From Paenibacillus ferrarius (lineage in GTDB: Bacteria; Bacillota; Bacilli; Paenibacillales; NBRC-103111), in assembly GCF_002027705.1 (NCBI RefSeq), contig NZ_MBTG01000025.1:1-64000 (forward strand): a stretch of DNA of 64,000 nt. The letters run 5' to 3'. The first letter of the stretch is position 1, and each line of letters opens with the position of its first letter. Position numbers and translations under genes: made by a program. The notes below the pieces were generated by a model. It saw only the letters and a list, made by a program, of their open reading frames with translations. It had not been told where the DNA came from and made no database searches. Of the stretch, positions 59,620-64,000 are shown in pieces.

Positions 59620-60597
59620 CTATTCGTTCCCGCCGCCCAATACCGTTCCCGCTGCGATTTGCACGCCTCGAATAAATTCAGCAACAGGCATCGCCTTTTT
59701 GCCGGAAGGTTGAATGTGCGTCAGCCATAGTGTGCCTTCGCCAGTCATGACTTCAATGCCTAGCTCACTGCTGCCAAGGACAGTCCCCGGGGCAGGGGCG
59801 TCGGCACCTAGCGCCAAACTTCTGCTTCTAGGCTCCGAAGCACTCTTCGGATTCGCGCTAGCCCATACCTTCATGACCTCGCCATTCCATAACGTATAAG
59901 CGCCTGGGAAAGGATTTAAGCCACGCACTTGATTCCACAGCTCCACAGCAGAACGCGACCAGTCGATCAGCTCGTCCTCTCTGCGAATATTCGGCGAATA
60001 AACGGCATCAGCCTCATTTTGCACAACAGCCTGAATACGGCCAGCCAGTAAATCCGGCAATGTGCGCTTCAAGAGATCAGCCCCGGCAAGGCTTAGCTTC
60101 TCGAACAAAGAGCCCGTCGTATCCGTATCTTCAATCGGAAGCTCCACTTTGGATATCATATCGCCGGTATCCAGACCAACAGCCATATACATAATCGTAA
60201 CGCCAGTCACCGCTTCACCCTGCATCACGGCATGATGAATCGGCGCTCCGCCACGATATTTGGGCAGCAGCGACGCATGAATATTAATGCAGCCGTATTG
60301 CGGCAAATCCAGCACCGCTTTGGGCAAAATTTGCCCATACGCAGCAGTTACAATTAAATCTGGCTTTAATTGACGCAAGACCTCAACAGAATCCGCTTCA
60401 CGCAGCTTCACCGGCTGAAGCACAGGAATGCCATGCTTCTCCGCTTCCACCTTCACCGGCGTCGGCGTCAGGACGCGTTTGCGTCCCTTCGGCCGATCCG
60501 GTTGCGTAACAACCGTTGTGACGTTGTAGCCTTGCTCCAGCAGCGCTTGCAGGGATGGGACGGCAAAGTCCGGAGTGCCCATGAAAATAATATTCAC
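59620..60597 (-). CDS. fmt: Methionyl-tRNA formyltransferase
   Basis: 325 residues; GTG start overlapping the def stop (GTGA). Formyl-transferase domain with MGTPDFAVPSL at the N-terminus, the catalytic segment INIHASLLPKYRGGAPIHHAV and DTGDMI; a C-terminal OB domain recognises Met-tRNA. The gene ends about 50 bases before rsmB. Confidence 0.95.
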   Translation of the reverse strand: MNIIFMGTPDFAVPSLQALLEQGYNVTTVVTQPDRPKGRKRVLTPTPVKVEAEKHGIPVLQPVKLREADSVEVLRQLKPDLIVTAAYGQILPKAVLDLPQYGCINIHASLLPKYRGGAPIHHAVMQGEAVTGVTIMYMAVGLDTGDMISKVELPIEDTDTTGSLFEKLSLAGADLLKRTLPDLLAGRIQAVVQNEADAVYSPNIRREDELIDWSRSAVELWNQVRGLNPFPGAYTLWNGEVMKVWASANPKSASEPRSRSLALGADAPAPGTVLGSSELGIEVMTGEGTLWLTHIQPSGKKAMPVAEFIRGVQIAAGTVLGGGNE

Positions 60598-61076
60598 TCG
60601 GCATCTTCCTCTTCATCGCTCGTATATGTTTTTGTTGCCAGATCGGTGAACAGAATACCATTCAGATGGTCGATTTCGTGGAAAATACAACGAGCCAGCA
60701 ATTCTGTCCCCGTTACTTCAATCGGATTTCCGTTGCGATCTTGACCTTTCGCGGTCACATTCAACGGCCGAGTTACATCCCCGCGCAGACCAGGAATACT
60801 CAAGCAGCCTTCTGCCCCAATTTGTTCACCGTCGGAAGTGACCACTTCTGGATTGACCATTTCAATCAGTCCACCGTGCTCTTCGCCGCAATCCATCACG
60901 ATGACACGTTTGAGAATACCGATTTGGGGAGCGGCAAGACCTACACCCTCTGCCTCATACATCGTATCAGCCATGTCGTTAAGCAACTTGTGCAGATTGG
61001 AGTTAAATTTGGTTACTGTGATCGCTTTTTCACGCAGCACAGGATCTGGATCTTTGACAATAATGCGAATAGCCAT
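60594..61076 (-). CDS. def: Peptide deformylase
   Basis: 160 residues from the ATG at 61076, which has AAAGGTAGG upstream; a GTG three codons earlier is less likely. Motifs: GVGLAAPQIG (1), EGCLSIPG (2, metal Cys) and HEIDHLNG (3, metal His and catalytic Glu). It removes the formyl group added by Fmt. Coupled to fmt by a 4-base overlap. Confidence 0.95.
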   Translation of the reverse strand: MAIRIIVKDPDPVLREKAITVTKFNSNLHKLLNDMADTMYEAEGVGLAAPQIGILKRVIVMDCGEEHGGLIEMVNPEVVTSDGEQIGAEGCLSIPGLRGDVTRPLNVTAKGQDRNGNPIEVTGTELLARCIFHEIDHLNGILFTDLATKTYTSDEEEDAE

Positions 61077-61118
61077 AATGTGCACCTACCTTTGAAAGTC
61101 TTCTCTATTTGGGGTTCC

Positions 61119-63632
61119 TTACATCAAATATTGCGGGTCAACATCCACGCTAATCTGCAGTTTCTCCTTCGCCGAGCGCTCCTCAAACCACGCTACGGTG
61201 CGGCCTACAATGTCTGCAGCCTGATCTTCCCCTCGATATTTTACCACGCATTGGAACCGATATCTATCTTTGATTCGGGAAATAGGCGATGCAACAGGCC
61301 CTAACACATCCATATGAAAGGAGGAATCCATTGATACCACATTCGCAAATAGATCCATCTGCTTGGTTGAATACTCCAAAGCAATCTCTTTCAGCCGCGT
61401 TACGAAAGCTTCCGCAGACCGCACCAAGAGGGGAACGGACTCATGCGAAAAGGTGACCAAAATCAGCCGCTGATACGGTGGATACCCTAAATTCGCCCTG
61501 ATATCCAGCTCATGATTGGCAAAAGCAATATAATCATGCTGACTGGCATATTGCACGCTGTAATGCTCAGGGGTGTAGGTCTGGACGAATACTTCGCCCT
61601 GCTTTTCATGACGGCCTGCTCGTCCTGCCACCTGTGTCAACAGCTGAAAAGTGCGCTCTGCTGACCGAAAGTCGGGGATATTCAGCACGGTATCTGCCGC
61701 AATAACACCCACTAAGGTCACATCTGGGAAATCCAGCCCTTTGGCCACCATCTGTGTGCCTAAGAGGACATCGGCCTGCTTCTCCCGAAACATGGTCAGC
61801 CACTTTTCATGCGACCCTTTCTCCGTCGTCGTATCGACGTCCATCCGGATGACGCGAATGCCAGGGAAAATTTTACTGAGTTCCTCTTCCACACGCTGCG
61901 TTCCCGTCCCAAAATGACGAATATGCTCGGACTGGCAGCTCGGGCACTGCGTCACTTCACGTTCCGCGTAGCCGCAGTAGTGACAGCGCAGCATCCGCGA
62001 GCTTTGATGATACGTCAGCGAAATGTCGCAATGCGGACATGTGGACACGAAGCCGCATGTGCGGCACATCACGAATGTCGCATAGCCGCGTCGATTCAAG
62101 AGCAAAACAATCTGTTCCTTCTTTTGTAACCGATCTTCGATCGCTTTATACAAGGACCTGCTGAACATGGAGCGATTGCCGTTCTTGAGCTCCTCGCGCA
62201 TATCGACAATAGCGACCGGCGGCATCGGCCTGCTGGCCACGCGTTCGCGCATCGTGAGCAGCCGGAATGGAGGCTTTTCTCGATCCCGGCGGCGCCTTGT
62301 CAGCTCGATGCTTTCCAGCGAAGGTGTCGCTGAACCGAGTACCACCACCGCGTTCTGCTGCTTCGCCCTTTGCACCGCAACATCCCGGGTATGGTATTTA
62401 GGGCTTTCCTCCTGCTTATAGGAAGACTCGTGTTCTTCATCAATAATAATAAGTCCAATTTGGGTAAAAGGAGCAAATATCGCGGAACGAGCGCCGATCA
62501 CAACTTTCACTTGCTTCCGCGTTATTTTGCGCCATTCATCATAACGTTCGCCATTTGACAGACGACTGTGCAGGACAGCGACCAGATCGCCGAATCGTCC
62601 TTTAAAACGCTCTACCATTTGTGGTGTCAACGAAATTTCCGGAACAAGCACAATCGCTTCTTTGCCCATATCCAGACATTGCTGAATCGATTGCAGATAG
62701 ACCTCGGTTTTACCGCTTCCCGTAACCCCGTGCAGCAGGAACACTTCATTCCTCTGATCCGCTACGGCATCGCGGATTTCCGTGAAGACACCAGTCTGCT
62801 CTTCTGTTAACGGAAGCGGCTTGGTCCGAGCAAAAGCACGACCCGCATAAGGGTCGCGCATCACCTCGACTTCGCGCAGCTCGATCCAGCCGCGATCCGC
62901 CAAGCTTTTGACCGTACTCGCCCCGACCTCAATCGTTTCCATCAAGGCGGTCAGCCGAATCGCATGCGGATGCTCCATCAGATAGCGCAGCACATCCTTT
63001 TGCTTGTTCGCTCTGGCAGGAAGCTCGAGCAGAGCCTCCTCCAAGCCCAATCCGCCGGCCGGAGGAAACACCGTCAGCGCCTTCTTCGTGTTCATGCGGT
63101 CTTTGACCTTCTGTTCCTCCGTAAGGATGCCGGTGCTGAGCAATTGTTTGATTAAGGCGCCTTCACTCGCGAAACGCTCCATCAAGGCGTCCATCGAAAC
63201 CGATCCTTTGGACTTGACAAAGCGAACAATTTCTTGGAGATCTGACATCTCCAGCAGCGCTTGCTCACCAGACTCCTCGCCAACCCCAATCATGCGCTCA
63301 TATTTCGCTTTGAGCGCAGCAGGCAGCATCGCTTGCAGCGCCGTAACTTCATGACACAAGTACATGCGGCTGACCCATCTGCCAAGCATGACGAGTTCTT
63401 CTGTGAGCGGAGGCACCAAATCCAGGACGTTCATAATTGGTTTAATCCGCTTGACATCCACCTGCGTGTCCGCATGCAGCTCAACGACGAAGCCCTGCAG
63501 CACCCTCGGGCCAAAAGGCACGCCTACCCGACTGCCAACTTCCACCCATTTGGTTAACGAGGCCGGAACTTCATAGTCGAAGGCACGGTTCGTTTGCTTC
63601 GCAGGGACATCGACAATCACTTTAGCGTACAT
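61119..63632 (-). CDS. priA: Primosomal protein N' (replication restart helicase PriA)
   Basis: 837 residues; the ATG at 63632 with GCGAGGAA upstream gives the normal N-terminus MYAKVIVDVPAKQTNRAFDY. The 3'-end-binding domain (about 1-110) is followed by helicase motifs GVTGSGKTEVYL and IIDEEHESSYK. The zinc region has eight Cys (CRTCGFVSTCPHC...CHYCGY...CPSC), and VLLGTQMVAKGLDFP and TQVAGRAGRHEK complete the motor. It reloads the replisome at stalled forks. It overlaps coaBC by 11 bases. Confidence 0.95.
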   Translation of the reverse strand: MYAKVIVDVPAKQTNRAFDYEVPASLTKWVEVGSRVGVPFGPRVLQGFVVELHADTQVDVKRIKPIMNVLDLVPPLTEELVMLGRWVSRMYLCHEVTALQAMLPAALKAKYERMIGVGEESGEQALLEMSDLQEIVRFVKSKGSVSMDALMERFASEGALIKQLLSTGILTEEQKVKDRMNTKKALTVFPPAGGLGLEEALLELPARANKQKDVLRYLMEHPHAIRLTALMETIEVGASTVKSLADRGWIELREVEVMRDPYAGRAFARTKPLPLTEEQTGVFTEIRDAVADQRNEVFLLHGVTGSGKTEVYLQSIQQCLDMGKEAIVLVPEISLTPQMVERFKGRFGDLVAVLHSRLSNGERYDEWRKITRKQVKVVIGARSAIFAPFTQIGLIIIDEEHESSYKQEESPKYHTRDVAVQRAKQQNAVVVLGSATPSLESIELTRRRRDREKPPFRLLTMRERVASRPMPPVAIVDMREELKNGNRSMFSRSLYKAIEDRLQKKEQIVLLLNRRGYATFVMCRTCGFVSTCPHCDISLTYHQSSRMLRCHYCGYAEREVTQCPSCQSEHIRHFGTGTQRVEEELSKIFPGIRVIRMDVDTTTEKGSHEKWLTMFREKQADVLLGTQMVAKGLDFPDVTLVGVIAADTVLNIPDFRSAERTFQLLTQVAGRAGRHEKQGEVFVQTYTPEHYSVQYASQHDYIAFANHELDIRANLGYPPYQRLILVTFSHESVPLLVRSAEAFVTRLKEIALEYSTKQMDLFANVVSMDSSFHMDVLGPVASPISRIKDRYRFQCVVKYRGEDQAADIVGRTVAWFEERSAKEKLQISVDVDPQYLM

Positions 63633-64000
63633 CTGCGTTCCTCGCTGCGGTCGGCATACGATCGGCTGCCAGCTCAAGCAGTCTGCGTGCCACATCTTTT
63701 TTGCTTTGAATAGGCAGAGCTTCTACAAGCCCATTACGATCATAAATACGCACCACATTCGTATCTCCGCTAAAGCCCGCACCTTCTTGAGAGACATCGT
63801 TGCCGACGATGAGATCACAATTTTTACGGCTCAGCTTGTCCATGGCATGCTCATCCAACGCTTCTGTTTCCGCCGCAAAACCGACGACAAACTGATGCTT
63901 TTTCAACGTGCCGATTTCCTGGAGAATATCGGGATTTTTAATCAGATCGAGCGTGAGCGAGTCCGATTTCTTTTTTATTTTTTGTTCGGCAACGACCGCA
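63622..64000 (-). CDS. coaBC: Phosphopantothenoylcysteine decarboxylase/phosphopantothenate-cysteine ligase, C-terminal part
   Basis: The frame is open to the window edge; the N-terminal decarboxylase half lies outside. The visible 125 residues belong to the CoaB ligase domain, with KKKSDSLTLDLIKNPDIL, QFVVGFAAETE and the conserved KLSRKNCDLIVGNDVS. Coenzyme A biosynthesis, steps two and three from pantothenate. The position before priA is conserved in Bacillus. Confidence 0.9.
   Translation of the reverse strand, partial: AVVAEQKIKKKSDSLTLDLIKNPDILQEIGTLKKHQFVVGFAAETEALDEHAMDKLSRKNCDLIVGNDVSQEGAGFSGDTNVVRIYDRNGLVEALPIQSKKDVARRLLELAADRMPTAARNADVR

Overview
The window looks like chromosome from a Paenibacillus-like endospore former (Paenibacillaceae, Firmicutes). 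Supporting evidence: a 26-codon spoVM, a spoVIF homologue, strong AGGAGG ribosome sites with frequent TTG/GTG starts, several secreted 'stalk-domain' (copper-amine-oxidase N-domain-like) proteins, and a right half that follows the Bacillus order coaBC-priA-def-fmt-rsmB-rlmN-prpC-prkC-rsgA-rpe-spoVM-rpmB-yloU-yloV-recG. The genus is inferred from gene content and was not tested by a search.

Layout. 1-402: right end of an IS3-family element. 460-4000: small unknown genes, a DUF4352 lipoprotein, a stalk-domain protein and a membrane-anchored PAF-acetylhydrolase-like hydrolase. 4086-8850: a BceRS-BceAB-type peptide sensing and detoxification module. 9057-10581: ECF sigma factor plus anti-sigma factor. 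10670-21350: small secreted, membrane and hypothetical genes, a tRNA-Lys(CTT), a GNAT acetyltransferase, a Ycf48-like lipoprotein, a polysaccharide deacetylase, and a regularly spaced repeat array (14237-14415). 21484-29351: a zinc-homeostasis cluster with Zur, two COG0523 GTPases, a YcgR/YcgQ-type permease pair and three Zur-box-like sites. 29357-31789: unknown gene, metallophosphoesterase and SRAP-domain protein.

31907-45072 is the most unusual part. A Y-family (UvrX/DinB-like) DNA polymerase gene is broken into a 5' part (43734-44639) and a 3' part (32407-33209). They are separated by about 10.6 kb of AT-rich DNA and share a 379-bp direct repeat with 4 mismatches. Recombination between the repeats would rebuild one in-frame polymerase of about 422 residues. 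The intervening DNA carries an HNH nuclease, a truncated defence-type nuclease, a Xre regulator, degraded surface-protein and HTH genes, and its own complete Y-family polymerase with a YolD-like partner. The broken polymerase operon is preceded by two LexA-like boxes.

45156-64000 is the conserved housekeeping block, nearly all on the minus strand and tightly packed: spoVIF (apparently frameshifted), DUF1294, recG, degV (FakB-like), yloV (FakA-like), asp23-like, rpmB (plus strand), spoVM, rpe, rsgA, prkC, prpC, rlmN, rsmB, fmt, def, priA and the 3' end of coaBC. It covers translation, protein maturation, replication restart, Ser/Thr signalling and fatty-acid activation.
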